Assembly (NCBI RefSeq): GCF_026151205.1
Contig: NC_087075.1
Location: 4,562,359-4,626,358, forward strand
DNA length: 64,000 nucleotides
Direction: 5' to 3'
Origin: Bolinopsis microptera
Lineage: Eukaryota > Ctenophora > Tentaculata > Lobata > Bolinopsidae
Shown: positions 41,569-54,282 of the stretch, piece by piece
Position numbering within the stretch: position 1 is the stretch's first letter
Layout of the letters: each line of letters opens with the position of its first letter
Translations under genes and position numbers: made by a program
Notes under the pieces: generated by a model
What the model was told of the DNA's origin: nothing
The model's input: the letters and a program-made list of their open reading frames with translations, nothing else
The model's database searches: none

Positions 41569-42683
41569 GGTTGAAGGGAGGAGTTACCGTGGGGTGTGGT
41601 TACAAGGCGACTGGGCGTGGTTGCTTGGAGATTTGATGTGGTTGCTTGGAGACACAGGATCAGAAACCCGCTACCCCAAACAGTTACAAATGTTGCGAAA
41701 AGAAAAAAGTTTTTTTACCGTGGTGCGCAAGTACAATGTGCATACATTAGGTCATTAAGTGAGTGTAACTGCAACAAACCACATTATAATGCCCTAATTA
41801 GAACTGTCCAAGTTTAATTAATGTTAATTTAAAAGGCCAGCATTTTTCTCGAGCACCGGATTTTAATAAAGTAGTTATTTTACCGCATGATTGCATTTTA
41901 AATTGTATTGCAATGGTATCATTATCTTTTTTGGAGCACATGTTTGGCTTTTAAAATGATCATCGATGACTTCATCTTTCTAAGCAAATATTGGACGAAA
42001 AGAGAATGAAACGAAGCATACTCTTTTATAGTAAACCAATGGCACGTACTGGCGGCCTGCCAATATAGCAATATGAATAAAATTTATCATCTACTAAGTG
42101 CTCTATTACAGTTATATTATAGTTGTATTATTATAGTTGTGTATAAACAGAGCTGGAAAACTTATTATATATTTGTATCGTGTGCAAGAAAGTCTTCAAT
42201 GGTAACAACAAGGTTACATATATCTGCATGCTAAACAAATTAATAAAAATGTTATCCTATTTCTAAAATTCATAATTTGTAATTTATATCCTGTAAAAAC
42301 ACATTATTCAGTTTAGGTGCCATGAACCATGTTCATTCGTATACTTATACCTATAGTATAGTTATTTGTTTTCAAATGGTAAAAGATATTAAGTCAATGA
42401 TGAACATTTTCCCGATTGGTGAAATACACTGGGCTCACCAGGGAGAAGAGGAAAACCCGAAAACCCTTCCTCTTATTGGCAGAAACTAGAGGGATTTTTT
42501 TACATTTAGTTATTTGTTTTCGTGAAAGACGTGGGCGTCGTTTTTAACTATCACTTGTTTGGAACTTCACAAGGTGAAAATAACCCAGGTGCAGCCCTCA
42601 CCCCTAAATCCAATACATTTTCACCCTACAAAATTGTTTATCAATAGCATAACCTAGCATTGTTCAGTCTGTGGTTAATTGGC
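41569..42683. other. 5' flank of the Kv gene, no other gene seen
   Basis: The promoter of the channel would lie here if exon 1 is right. CAACCACGCC..GTAACCACACC motifs precede the ATG. I see no clear TATA box in place. Confidence 0.3.
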
Positions 42684-42891
42684 AACCTGGTAACCTGGAA
42701 ACCTGGTAACCTGGTAACCTGGTAACTTGGTAACCTGGTAACCTGGTAACCTGGTAACCGTGTAACCTTGTAACCTGGTAACCTGGTAACCTGGTAACCT
42801 GGTAACCTGGTAACCTGGTAACCTGGTAACCTGGTAACCTGGTAACCTGGTAACCTGGTAACCTGGTAACCTGGTAACCTGGAAACCTAGC
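42684..42891. repeat. (CCTGGTAA)n array 1
   Basis: About 26 octamers with few changes. The GYQVTRLP-type ORF is its translation. Confidence 0.95.
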
Positions 42892-44039
42892 ACTGTTTAG
42901 TCTGTGATTAATTGACTGTCAACAACTTGCACCACGCTTCTAGGAACTTCTCGCAATGAGACTCTACAGTCAATTACATATCAACTAATTAACACATAAT
43001 TAAGTAATTATCAACTGGGTATGGCAGTGCCGAGCTACAGTCTAAGGATAATAGGGTGACAGAAACTTGGGGTGCCAAAAGCATGAAGTGCCAAAAATAA
43101 CTTGATATCTAAAAAATAATATTATGGTCCAAGAAACCAAAAGTTTTAATACTTTCAGCACTACTTTACATCAAATAATTTGAGCTAGCAATTTGGTCAA
43201 ACTGACAAGCTGAATGGTTTTTACAGCCCTCCACCACAGTTACATCTTAGATCAATATTATTAGATGCCCTACAATTGTGCTTGCAAGAGGGCTACCTGG
43301 TGACTTGAAATTAAGATGAACGGCCCAAGTTTACCACTCGATAAAAGACCCTGTTGTGGAGATGAACCATGATTGTTTTGACACGTGACAGCAATTAACC
43401 ATCCTGCTTCTAGCATTGACTAATCGAGCTCTAAAACCACGTTTGAGTACCTCCCCGCCATGAATATTGCAATTATTGCAGTTGAACCTCAAAACAGTAG
43501 ATCCCCACAAAAAGGCTACTTTTACATGACAAGAAACAAATCATTAATAGTATTTTTATCAACGACGCAAACGAAAGTAAACTAAACTGACTACAGAAAA
43601 CCGGTGGAAGTTAATTAATGCCAGCCACTTAAGTCTTCAGTAGATTTAATCATGTACACAAGGAATTATTAAATGGTTGATAATCTACAAAACGACGATC
43701 TAATTCTGTAATTAAAGGAAATGATCGAGACTGCGTCGAAAATGGTTGAGATTATAAACGAAACATATAATACTTTTTAAGTCTTATACAAAGGTTATGT
43801 TAGGGCGGTTTCAAAGTTAAATACATAATTTGGCTCAGCTGAAGAGGAGAAAATGGAGGTGAATATGCGTAATACAGTAAAGAAAGAACAGTAAACATCG
43901 TTAAAATGACCAAAATATTGCTTACATAAAACCAGAGAGACTGCAAAACAAGAAGCAACGCGGCCGCAGTCTCTCCAAGTCCACTGTGGAACAGTTAGCA
44001 GCAACGAAGCCTGAGCTCCCCAAGGTAACCAAATGATGC

Positions 44040-44650
44040 CAGGTAATAGAACCTGGTAACAGAACGTAATCTGGTAACCTGGTAACCTGGTAACCTGTTA
44101 ACCTGGTAACAGAACGTAACCTGGTAACCTGGTAACAGAATGTAACCTGGTAACCTGGTAACAGAACGTAACCTGGTAACCTGGTAACAGAACGTAACCT
44201 GGTAACCTGGTAACCTGGTAACAGAACGTAACCTGGTAACCTGGTAACAGAACGTAACCTGGTAACCTGGTAACAGAATGTAACCTGGTAACCTGGTAAC
44301 AGAACGTAACCTGGTAACCTGGTAACAGAATGTAACCTGGTAACAGAACGTAATCTGGTAACCTGGTAACAGAACGTAACCTGGTAACCTGGTAACAGAA
44401 CGTAACCTGGCAACCTGGTAACCTGGTAACAGAACGTAACCTGGTAACCTGGTAACCTGGTAACAGAACGTAACCTGGTAACCTGGTAACCTGGTAACCT
44501 GGTAACATAACGTAACCTGGTAACCTAGTACCAGAACGTAACCCGGTAACCTGGTAATCTGGTAACCTGGTAACCTGGTAACCTGGTCGCTGATAAAAGA
44601 ATCTGGTAACCTGCAGCCTGGTAACCTGGTAATCTCGTTACCTGGTAGGG
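44040..44650. repeat. (CCTGGTAA)n array 2 with AGAACGTAA inserts
   Basis: CCTGGTAACCTGGTAACAGAACGTAA is the recurring composite unit (26 bp or 18 bp, depending on the number of octamers). Long minus-strand ORFs are repeat translations. Confidence 0.93.
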
Positions 44651-45027
44651 GTAACCTTGGACAAAGAATTAGTTTATCAAAACACAATATGTTGGCGTGC
44701 GTATGTAGCTTCATAAGGTATGAGAGGCCAGGGCTAAGTAAGTAAGTATGTGTTACCTTGGCAACCCAAGGTCAAACGCGCGGGTAAAACGTGTTGACTG
44801 GTATATAAGATCCGACTAAGTGAGATCCAGGTTTAGATCACTAAAACAGAAAATATGTAGAGTTAGCATTCAGATACCGCTAAAATGGCGGCTGTCGCCT
44901 GGAGGGCGGGTGAGAAAAACTCAGATTGATGTGTAAGTGGGTAATTGTGTAAGTGGGTAATTGGTGTACGTTCCGACCACGATTACTGCTGCAAAGCGCC
45001 TGTATTATCTTTATATCCCACGGCTTA

Positions 45028-45257
45028 CGCGTTAAGGAGGCCGCTTATAAACGCACGTGTTAAGGAGGCCGCTTATAAACGCACGTGTTAAGGAGGCCGC
45101 TTATAAACGCACGTGTTAAGGAGGCCGCTCATAAAAGCACGTGTTAAGGAGGCCGCTTATAAACGCACGTGTTAAGGAGGCCGCTTATAAACGCACGTGT
45201 TAAGGAGGCCGCTTATAAACGCACGCGTTAAGGAGGCCGCTTATAAACGCACGTGGA
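45028..45257. repeat. 28-bp minisatellite, about 8 copies
   Basis: Each unit contains GTTAAGGAGGCCGCTTATAA followed by ACGCACGT. CACGTG is formed at most unit junctions and TTATAAA lies in each unit. One unit reads CTCATAAAAG and one ACGCGTT. Confidence 0.93.
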
Positions 45258-46269
45258 ATTCAGTTGAGAAGTTCAGAGAGGATCACTCTACATGAGATCT
45301 ACCTCAGAGCTTATTTTAAAGATGAATTACTAGTAAATAGTCCTCGCAGTCTGTAAGATACCCACATTATAGTTACCATAGAATGATATCCGATATACGT
45401 ATAATATATATATAATATAACTAGCTAACTGTAAAGGATAAAACTCGAAAGTCGATGACCCAAAAATGTTTAATTTCCAACTATATCCCGCGAGATAACT
45501 TAAAAGTTAGAAAACCAAATACATATGAAGTATACAGAAAACTGTTTCCATAGCGTTACCAAGGTTATTATACCAGTGTTGAACAAGCACCCAATTACTC
45601 AATTAGACCCAATTAAAGTGATTCATTGGCCAATCAGTTGGAAGCTGACCACAACTATTATTTAAAACTAATAAAAAAGTCACATAAATATAAAACGCCA
45701 ATATACTGGCTGTTTCTCTGTCGACTAGACTGCCCTGCCCGTCTATACAAATTCTATTAGTCACCCATCACGTTACCATGGCTACTATACCCATTATATT
45801 TATTAGTTGTGTTCGCAAAACCGTACTTTTTCAACAAAAAGTACCGGATATGTTTCCGTAAACATTGTTCACAGCTTTACTTGGGCCCTTAATCAGTTAA
45901 TGAGCTAATTAGCTAATTAGCTAATTGAGTACTGATTATCTAAGATTCTAACTGACTGCTTAATTGGTAAGCGTGATTATTGATCAGTGATCACACTGTA
46001 AATAATATTACTTTATTTGTTCTGTAACGTATCTGATTAAAGATATTAATAATATATTTAAACGCGACTTTAAATACATCTGCTGATACAATTGCAAAAA
46101 GGAATTGAAAATTGAAATGTTATGACGGACCATGATATCGATAATTTCATGATTATCTGCGTATTTAACAAGGGCCCCTAGAAAAGCAACAATATTGACA
46201 GTTTTGGAGATAATTCTTACATTTTTAAACGTTGTCATTAAAATGGAAAGTTTAGATACAAACTTTTTT
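45258..46269. other. No gene seen
   Basis: AT-rich. A 76-codon minus-strand ORF (46238-46008) has no family resemblance. AGCTAATT is repeated four times near 45900. Confidence 0.4.
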
Positions 46270-46601
46270 TGTTAAAAAACCTAACATTTCATTGAAATGG
46301 CACCTAGTTGTCTGTCAACTAACAAGTGCGTTACTTTTACAAAACATTATACATCCCGCTGGAAAATGTTTGGGCACATTCTTCGTAGCGACTGCAACTC
46401 ACCACCACAACTAGCTCTAAATTTTGCTGTTAATAGTATGTCAAATATGAGGGGTAGGATTGGTAGACATCAAAGTAATATTTTTTAAACTATTTTAGAC
46501 GATTTGAATAAAAGAAATATTTATTTGAATAATAGTGACGACTTGACAGACTTAAGGCATTTAGCCTCGAACCGCCAATTGTGGAAAAATTTATTTTGAA
46601 T
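46270..46601 (+). pseudogene. C-terminal remnant of a LINE reverse transcriptase
   Basis: SRWKMFGHILRSDCNSPPQL, then MRGRIGRHQSN, then after a stop ILDDLNKR and DLTDLRHLASNRQLWKNLF. The order (R)WxGHxLRxxxxxxPxxAL..RGRxxxxW..LxxLAxxRxxWxxL is the well-known tail of many LINE ORF2 proteins. The usual GKRxRGRP is degraded and in-frame stops interrupt it. Confidence 0.6.
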
Positions 46602-47345
46602 TTGTTTAGTTCGATAATTTAAGTTTTAAGTTCCATTTTTTGCATTTATAGTAAGTTTTCAGTTCTGCAAGTCTTTTAAGTAGACTTATCAGGTATTTAG
46701 GATGTTCTTAGTAACTACTTTGGATTTGTGTAAAGTTTGATAATAATACATTATACATTATCATTATACATTCTAACAGGTGCGAGTGGTTTATACTGAA
46801 AATCTGGTTTTATGAGACAGAAAAATCTGGTTTATAAAACTAATGACAGGATTTGAAAAGAAAATGGGAAGACCATTAAGTATCTGAAACATATGAAACC
46901 ATTAATAATATTATTTAAAAGCCGAGGTAACATGTCAAAAACCAGAACTGCATTCAAATGGCTGTAAAGTGTAAAGTAACGGGTTTCAAAAACATGAACT
47001 TTATTGAAATGGCTGTAAAGTAGCAGGTTGTCAGTCAACAAATGTACGTGGCAAGCTCGTGTGATAATAGCTTGTGAGATTGTACCGACTGTTTCGCGTT
47101 GGAAAACAGTTGGGCAGTGGGCACAGCTAAGACATTTAGTGATCCTCCAAAATTAAGTGAGAAAGAATGACTGGATTAATGTTGGAGTCTCTACCATACT
47201 TTTTTCCCGCGCCTGTTCAAATTATAATCAATGTATCATGGCGAAATCTTTTGTTGCCACCTTTATTTAGTGATAAATTAACTTAATGTAATGAGAATAG
47301 TTGCTTCCTTGTGTAAGGGTCTCTCGTTGTGTTATTTTTCATGGT

Positions 47346-47600
47346 AACCTAGCTTAGTAACCTGGTAACCTGGTAACCTGGTAACCTGGTAACCTGGTAA
47401 CCTGGTAACCTGGTAACCTGATAACCCGTTAACCTCGTAACCTCGTAACCCGGTAACCTGGTAACGTGGTAACCTGGTAACCTGGTAACCTGGTAACCTG
47501 GTAACCCGGTAACCTGCTAACCTGATAACCTGGTAACCCGGTAACCTGGTAACCTGGTGACCTGGTAACCGGGTAACCTGGTTACCTGGTTATGTGCCTT
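47346..47600. repeat. (CCTGGTAA)n array 3, degenerate
   Basis: About 30 octamers with CCCGGTAA, CCTCGTAA and CCTGATAA variants. Confidence 0.95.
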
Positions 47601-47624
47601 GTAACATTAGTTATGTGCCTAACC

Positions 47625-48110
47625 TGGTGAACACAGTGGATATCCTTACTGTAAGGCTAGTTAAACAAGGAATTGAAACTGTGGAGCTCCGTGCAGACCA
47701 ACCTGTGGCTAAAGCTCTGATATACAAAAACAATACATTGTATACATAGCTGGGTGAAAAGTGTGTGGCGGTTTCTCCGCCCTGCGGACCACATAAAGGC
47801 TACCTTACATAACATCTGAACCGAAAGTAACAGTACTTTCAGCTTTCTTGACGAAAGTCAAATACAAGGAAATACTTTCGATAAAACCATAGTATATAGC
47901 TGACTTTGGCAGGGTAGTCTTGGTTATGTGCCTAACCTGGGGAACACAGTGGATATCCTTGACACTTTCGTTGCACTGTCGTGGCACTATAGCTATGTTA
48001 GCACTGTTGTGGCACTATGAGTATGTTGGCACTGTCGCTGCACCATGGAGTGCCACGAAAGTGCCTCGAGAGTGCCGCGACAGTACCATCGGGATCGGAT
48101 GTATGACCGT
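47625..48110. repeat. Local duplications and GCACTGTCGTG units
   Basis: ACACAGTGGATATCCTT occurs at about 47633 and 47942. From 47950 three GGCACTRT-type units follow, then inverted relatives (AGTGCCACGAAAGTGCC..GAGTGCCGCGACAGT). Confidence 0.6.
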
Positions 48111-48152
48111 TTTACGATAGTTTTTTGGTATACAGGGATAACGATTAACTCC

Positions 48153-48977
48153 GAGCGTGCTAGTTCACTCTACACTCGATCTTCGAGATTTTTCTAAAGG
48201 CCTCCCGACTGTTGAAACCAACTTGAATCGATATACAGGGTGGGCCAAAAGTCAGTGTGCAAACGTTTGGTCTTATACCTCCGCCGTGTTTTATATTTGA
48301 GAGCTGTTGCTTTGCGAATGGCATACTGTACTTACTGGTTCGAGGATTCCGTCGTCAAAATTTGAAAATTCTAATATTTTAGACCACGCCCATTCAATAT
48401 TAAAACACCTATATTGTTTTCTCTGAACATGCTGAACGCCTAATTTTTTCAGAGACGGTAGATTATCAAATGTTGCATATGATCTGAAAACATGGGGCAA
48501 AACGGATTAGAAATGACGAAGTTATGAAGCATTTTGTGTATCTCGTTAACAAAATTGACTGGGTGATTATGTGACACCGTGACACGACACCTTAATTGGG
48601 CACCCTTAACAATTCCCATAATGTTTAACGGGGTAGTTAACGGGGTCACCTTATCACGTGATTAGGTAAACCAATCACGGATTTTCGGACGCTGATTCCG
48701 AATGACCCCCAATGACATAGGGTTATTGCCCACCTGACGAGATATTGGCGAAAAACTGTCCCGACCACGTGATATGACTGTATAATGTATATAAGGAAGT
48801 TAGTCTAATTTATCGTTAGGGTTAGGGTTTCAGTATATGCTTTTGTCAGGGATAGGATTGGGTTAGGGTTAGGGATGAGATCAGATTAATGGGTTAGGGT
48901 TTCGAATAGTCGTTCAGGGCCAGCTAGAGAACAAGTTGAAAAAGTCACGTGACAGTCGAGTGTAGAGTGATTAATCC
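48153..48977. mobile_element. Telomere-motif TIR element, copy 3, host of a nested MITE
   Basis: Left part 48153-48235 (GAGCGTGCTAGTTCACTCTA..) and right part 48679-48977 match 30005-30423, including TTAGGG clusters at about 48817 and 48861 and the end AGTGTAGAGTGATTAATC. They are separated by a truncated mariner MITE. Confidence 0.75.
48236..48678. mobile_element. Tc1/mariner MITE, right-truncated
   Basis: CAGGGTGGGCCAAAAGTCAG follows TA at 48234-48235. The sequence then tracks 25185-25625 closely and stops at CCAATCAC, so the right TIR is lost. Confidence 0.85.
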
Positions 48978-49047
48978 GATTAATTTACTTGATCAATACT
49001 GGAATTAGCGGAACTGCCAATATTAATTTCAGGCCTGTTTCTCCTTG

Positions 49048-49380
49048 TTGGTTGCGGGTTAGTGTAATGTTTCTATTTATTCTGGCTCCCAATTTGTAGA
49101 CTTTTGAAACCATTTAAAGAATAAAGATATAGTATTTTGTTGGTAACAGTAAAAATAATTATTTATTACTATTTATTTATTTTACTCACTTGATCAACAT
49201 TAATCTGATCAGATATGTTTCTCCTCCTTTTCAATTGTTCCGGGAAGGTGCGATAAGGATTAACTTCCGGATATATGCTGAATCGCTGATTGCTTCCTTT
49301 TTTTCGGGAAGCAATGAAAACAGGCGAGTACATTTAAAAAACGCAACTGCGACACTATACCGCAACACTTATTAAAACGG
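49048..49380. repeat. Dispersed repeat fragments
   Basis: 49048-49112 matches 12164-12230. 49205-49375 (TCCGGGAAGGT.CGATAAGGA..CGGGAAGCAATG..CAACTGCGACACTATA) matches 52860-53005. Confidence 0.75.
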
Positions 49381-49850
49381 ACCTCTATAAAAATCAAAAT
49401 AAATTACTTAGCAATAATATTACTTTGGTCCTTACTCTTTTATAATATTAATTACTAAGAATATTAAAATAAGAATATTATATTGTTTAAGATGATTAAG
49501 TGAATTTAGCAGAATTCACAATCTTCCGTTTGTTTCAGACCTAGTACCATTACCTCATTACATTGACTTAGTACTGTTGAGACTAAGTGTTGATTGATGT
49601 CAATTGAATTAAAATCGTGTTTTCTTCGAATAACATGCTGTCTTCTTCGAATGTTAGAAAGAAATTGTAAAAGAAAGACATAATCTCAAGTTAATTATTG
49701 AATTAAATATTCTCAGTTTCAGACCTAGTACCATTGATTAATGACAATTGAATTAAAATTAGTAGTGACACGATAGTTTCTTAGTAACAGTGATACTATT
49801 AACTATTATTTATTAATTTTACTCACTTGATCAATACTGGAAACATCAAA
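49381..49850. other. AT-rich, no gene seen
   Basis: TTTCAGACCTAGTACCATT occurs at about 49535 and 49718, in a local duplication. Confidence 0.45.
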
Positions 49851-49851
49851 T

Positions 49852-51398
49852 ATGTTTCCCCTGCCATGCCGCGCACTTTGCGCGCAGTTTTTCCTTTGTC
49901 TACTTTACCCTTACAACTCTGCATCACGCAGACTTTTACAGACCAGTTCCAGGCCCTCTGGTGAGTTGGCATCCACTAGTGGAATCGCCGACTTATTAGA
50001 GGAGCCAGGGACACCTAAGGCTGTCCCTAACGGGGCGCCCAGCTCAGGTGTTTCCACCGCAGACCCCGACCTGACTCTCCTAGCTACTAGGACAGACTGT
50101 AGAATACTGACTAGAGAAGACGCATTCCATACCCATACAGAGATTGCTATAGCGGAGGTAGACTTCCTAGAATCACTAGACACTAACCCGCACGACATAA
50201 ACTTAATCTACAATTCGAGACAGGCACAAAAATATTTTATTCAAATCATTATCCCAGCCCTCTCACATGGATCAGTACAAAGAACAGCTCTACTTCTGAT
50301 CACAGGAACCATCTCCCCCTCACCGACCTGTTACTTAGAGGTCCTCACCCAACTCCCCCCTCTTGACCTCAGGATTCACTCCATTTCTCTCATAACTTTC
50401 CTCAGGCTTAACATCACTTCGTCCGCCTCAAACGGACTTAGAGACGGAAAGCTCACATCTCACTCTATCCTTCTCTCCGACCATCTCAAGAAGATACGTC
50501 CACCTCTTTTCCTTTTAGATATACATCACTTTTAGACATGGAACACCAGCCTCACCCAACCTGTCACAATCATTCAAAACGGATTATATACTCGAACGCT
50601 CGGAAGCCCTAGTTCAGATCCCACTCCTCCATAAATCTGACACACTAGTTGGGTACACTGACAGCTCGGTGAAGAACAATCTTGCAGGAGCGGGGTTCGT
50701 CCTCTATCTTAACTCATCGACTATTTCAGAACATTACCACCAAACACCACAATCATCTTCCAGGCAGAGTTGCTGGCTTTACTCCACCTCTGCATTCACC
50801 TCCCCAAGACCAACTACGCAGCTACTGAGCTCCACATCTGCATCGACAACTAAGCAGTTCTTCATGCCTTATCGGGCACCATCACCCAATCCCACCTCAT
50901 CATAGACACTCTAGAAGCCCTCAACGCAGTTAGAAGGACACTCTCCGTCCCATTGGACCTCCTCCTTTGGCTCCTTAAACTCACTCCTCTCTTTCTAATA
51001 TTCTAGACAGTTACTTTTTCCGACCTCACTTTTATCATATATTACTCTTCAGATCCTCACTGTTTTCCACCAATCCAACATTATTAGTTTCTTTGACAGA
51101 CACCTTGACGTTAGACGACAAAATAGAGACAAGAGTAGAATTCTTACACATCTATTCACAGGATGCAGTCATCTCAGATATTTCCAAAACAAGACTGGCA
51201 ACGAACCCAACAGCATGCAAAAAGTGTGATGAAGACAATGAAACTACAGCACACTATCTCACAAGCTGTCCAGCATTCTCCTTACACAGGAAATACTACG
51301 TTGGTAACTATACCATCAGAGAGGATACCTTCCATCACACCTTCTCTACCAGTAACACTGTGGGGATCGCTAGAGCTACCAAGTATCTAGAGTTCTAA
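49852..51398 (+). pseudogene. Decayed LINE polyprotein end: RT tail, RNase H, zinc-knuckle
   Basis: Frame 1 (49852-50535) ends in an RT-thumb-like region (QLPPLDLRIHSISLITFLRL). From about 50635, VGYTDSSVKNNLAGAGFVLY is the start of a type I RNase H. A frame change then gives FQAELLALLHLCIHL and CIDN-stop-AVLHALSG. These correspond to the YTDGS, QAELxAL and DNQAVL motifs, with an in-frame stop in the third. 51093-51398 gives CKKCDEDNETTAHYLTSCPA, a CxxC..HxxxxC tail. RNase H after RT is typical of I-superfamily LINEs. Frameshifts and stops make it dead. Confidence 0.65.
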
Positions 51399-51426
51399 GA
51401 ACCTCCTTAGTCTCTTTTATAATAAC

Positions 51427-51564
51427 ATAAACCCGCCACGCAAAGGGTTTATATAACAGATCATCCCGCGCTAGCGGGATGATCTGATAAACACATACGA
51501 GTGCGCGCAGCGCACGAGTTTTGTGTTAATATGTAATCCCGAAGCGCCAGCTGAGGGATTACAT
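51427..51564 (+). other. Four consecutive hairpins in the 3' UTR of the decayed LINE
   Basis: ATAAACCC/GGGTTTAT (51427-51452). AGATCATCCCGC-GCTA-GCGGGATGATCT (51458-51485, 12 bp perfect). A two-part stem with AACACA/TGTGTT and GTGCGC/GCGCAC (51491-51528). ATGTAATCCC/GGGATTACAT (51531-51564). They begin about 30 nt after the stop codon. Such a string may be what the RT recognises. Confidence 0.75.
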
Positions 51565-51945
51565 TTATTTAGCCCTGAGCGTGAAGTGTTTATGGATTAT
51601 AATTATCTCCGGCGATTTCGACAAGGGATTTATCATTTATACTTTAGAAGAGAGTGATAAAATAGTTTTTATTTCGGAATACGGGTCTGACGATTGGAAA
51701 GCAGTTCATCAATCTGAATGTCAAACCGATCTGTCATAGTGGAGCAATAGCTTGAACGTTAGCAGGAACAAGAGCTGGAAGGAGAGCAAGCAAAACAATA
51801 CTATTTTTAGGGCACGGACAAGGGTAGCTGGCTAGTCGCCAACTTCTCACGCCACGCGTTGGAGAAATTCCAAGAATTAGCTGCTTTGGCAACGTTCCCA
51901 GGAATTTGCGTGTAAAAGAAGTGGACGGTTACGATGTTTCATATC

Positions 51946-52028
51946 ACGTGGTGCGCTTTCGTGTCACGTGGTATAGACTCGGCGTATGCTATTGGTGGCA
52001 CGTGGTACGCACGTGACGCGCCCACGTG
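51946..52028. promoter_or_regulatory. Five CACGTG E-boxes in 83 bp
   Basis: CACGTG at 51946, 51965, 51999, 52010 and 52023. No gene start is evident nearby; it might be a promoter of a non-coding or retroelement transcript. Confidence 0.3.
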
Positions 52029-54282
52029 ATCGCGCGTCTAACTGTTCTACTATTATCGAGTTCTAATCAGCAGTATCATTGATTATTGTAAGTCGGAGAA
52101 TTGAATGATAAACATCAGTTACGACTAAAAAGCGGGCCGGGTTTATACAAATTTCCGGGGCGGGATGATATCACCTTGAGATGTTTATCTAACAGCGGGC
52201 CGGGCTGAGTGATAATTTGATCCCGCGTCGAAATCCCGGAGATATTTATATTAGCCTTAGTAATCGTAATTGTCCCTCTACCACAATCACCCTCCCCTCC
52301 CCAGCTTGTTCCCAGACTTGCAACAGGTCCTGCTAGCCAGCCAGTTCTAAGGGCTCATCAGTCCACAGGACAGTCGGCACTTCTAGCTTGACCCAATGCG
52401 TGTCTCTCTCTCTCCCTCCCCTCTTCTTTCTTGATTGTGGAAGGGACAACCACGTTACTTACACAGTTTCCTTTTATTTCTCAATCACATGATTCAGTGA
52501 CCTCCCCAGCCCTCTATATCTTTAACATGATACCTCCCAGGACCATAGTATACCATACTAGACATTTCTTTAACTCCTCGTTACAGCAAGACTAATACAA
52601 CACGGAGAAGAAAAGAAATAAAGACAAGATTACGACAGCCATGGACTCCTACAAAAGACTAACAGAAGGAACATCCCGGTTTGATCTTTCTGAACTATGC
52701 ATCTTATATCGGTATAGTATTGGTATCTATTTATTACCTATTGTTATTTTTTATCTTTGCTAGTTAATCAGGTTTTTGGGTACCGGGCCATCCTGGTTAC
52801 CCTGCTATGGGCCGTTCCCCTGGCTTATGCAGGTCTAGTTTACCCATATATATATATATGTTTCCCCTCCTTTTTAATTGTTCCGGGAAGGTTCGATAAG
52901 GACTAACTTCTTGATATACACTAAATCGCCGATTACTTCCTTTGTTTCGGGAAGCAATGGCAACGTGCGAATACATTTCAAAAATTCAACTGCGACACTA
53001 TAATACTGCAAGACAAATCGGACCCCTACACAAAATCAAAGTAATAATATTAATTAAATACTTAGTACTTAAGACTCAAGAGAAATCTGTTATAGAATCT
53101 GTTATCTTTTATTATTCTTTTGGTTTCAGTTTCATTACCAGGGATTAAATTTGATTGATGTCTAATGAATTGTCATTGCGTTTTCTTAATAGTATTTTGT
53201 CTCCTTCGAATATAATCATATTATCTTTATTATTAAAATGCGTATAATTGATATTTAAATTTATAATATTCGACAGCACAGCGCTCAACAAGATAATGCT
53301 AATTATGGGTACGTGGTCAATTTCACCGAGTGACGTAGTCATGTCACGAGGTACAGTCAGTTGATTATAGATAACGTGACCAATATAGTCCAGTGAGAAT
53401 GACTGCATTTATGACATTACATTAAGTGTATTTTAAAAGGATATGGCGGAGTGAGAACTCTTTTCGAACGCAATTCAAGCGTCTTCTATGACATTAATAC
53501 TTAAAGTTATGAAATACAGTATTATTAAAATAACCTATCCAAGTTTATTCGTATCGGCACGTGATAAAAGTGCGCTATCCAATAGCAGTTTGGTAAGCTG
53601 TCATGTGAAAACCACGAGAACATCACACTGGTAGCAGTATGGGATGGCGCTCATCAGAAAATGAACACGTTTTGTGTAAGAAATATAAACCCCGATTTAT
53701 AGATCACCGCGGCCATACCCTTTCTCCCAAGGACAAAAGGAAATCGCGGCATGTGCAGGATCGATCGCGATTTTTCCCATTTTTTGCGACAAATTTTATA
53801 TGTCGCCTGTTTGGCTTGTCGCGGTACCGCGATTTTTGGCCAAAATGATCGCGATTTTCTTTTGTCCCTGCTTTCCCCCAAATAGGGCTTAACTTACATT
53901 ATATTAGTATATAACATGAATAAACTAAACCCTGATTTACCACAAACCCAGATTTACCGCGGCTATTTCCTTTCTCCCAAGCTCCGCGGTAAATTTGGGC
54001 TTTACTGTATTATGCAACAAAAACATGTTTTTGGTATGTGTACAACTGCCAGCTGATACATACATATCCGATATTTGATTTGCATAATTTCAATTTCATG
54101 AATTGAGATTTCGAGCTAAATATTAAAAGCACTCTAGATTGCGATTAAGTCTGCTGGAATTAGGAGGAGACCCCTTCATGTATGTAATTGTATGTATGGA
54201 ATTGCGTTATTTATGTTTGAATAAACTAAACCTGCCCGAGCTAAGGAAACTAAACCTGCCCGAGCTAAGGAAACAGGACAAC
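52029..54282. other. No gene seen; repeat fragments
   Basis: 52855-53060 is a copy of 49205-49375. Around 53690 and 53940 two segments containing GATTTA.AGATCACCGCGG or CCAGATTTACCGCGG, with CCTTTCTCCCAAG, resemble each other. ATATATATATATG at 52848. Short ORFs lack family features. Confidence 0.45.

Noticed and set aside
42675-44714. GYQVTRLP repeat ORFs
   Set aside because: Translations of the CCTGGTAA arrays.
45028-45257. CRISPR-like appearance of regularly repeated 28-bp units
   Set aside because: No unique spacers; units are directly contiguous and the context is eukaryotic.
46008-46238. 76-codon minus-strand ORF starting MTTFKNVRI
   Set aside because: AT-rich, no family resemblance or splice context; left unannotated as a gene.
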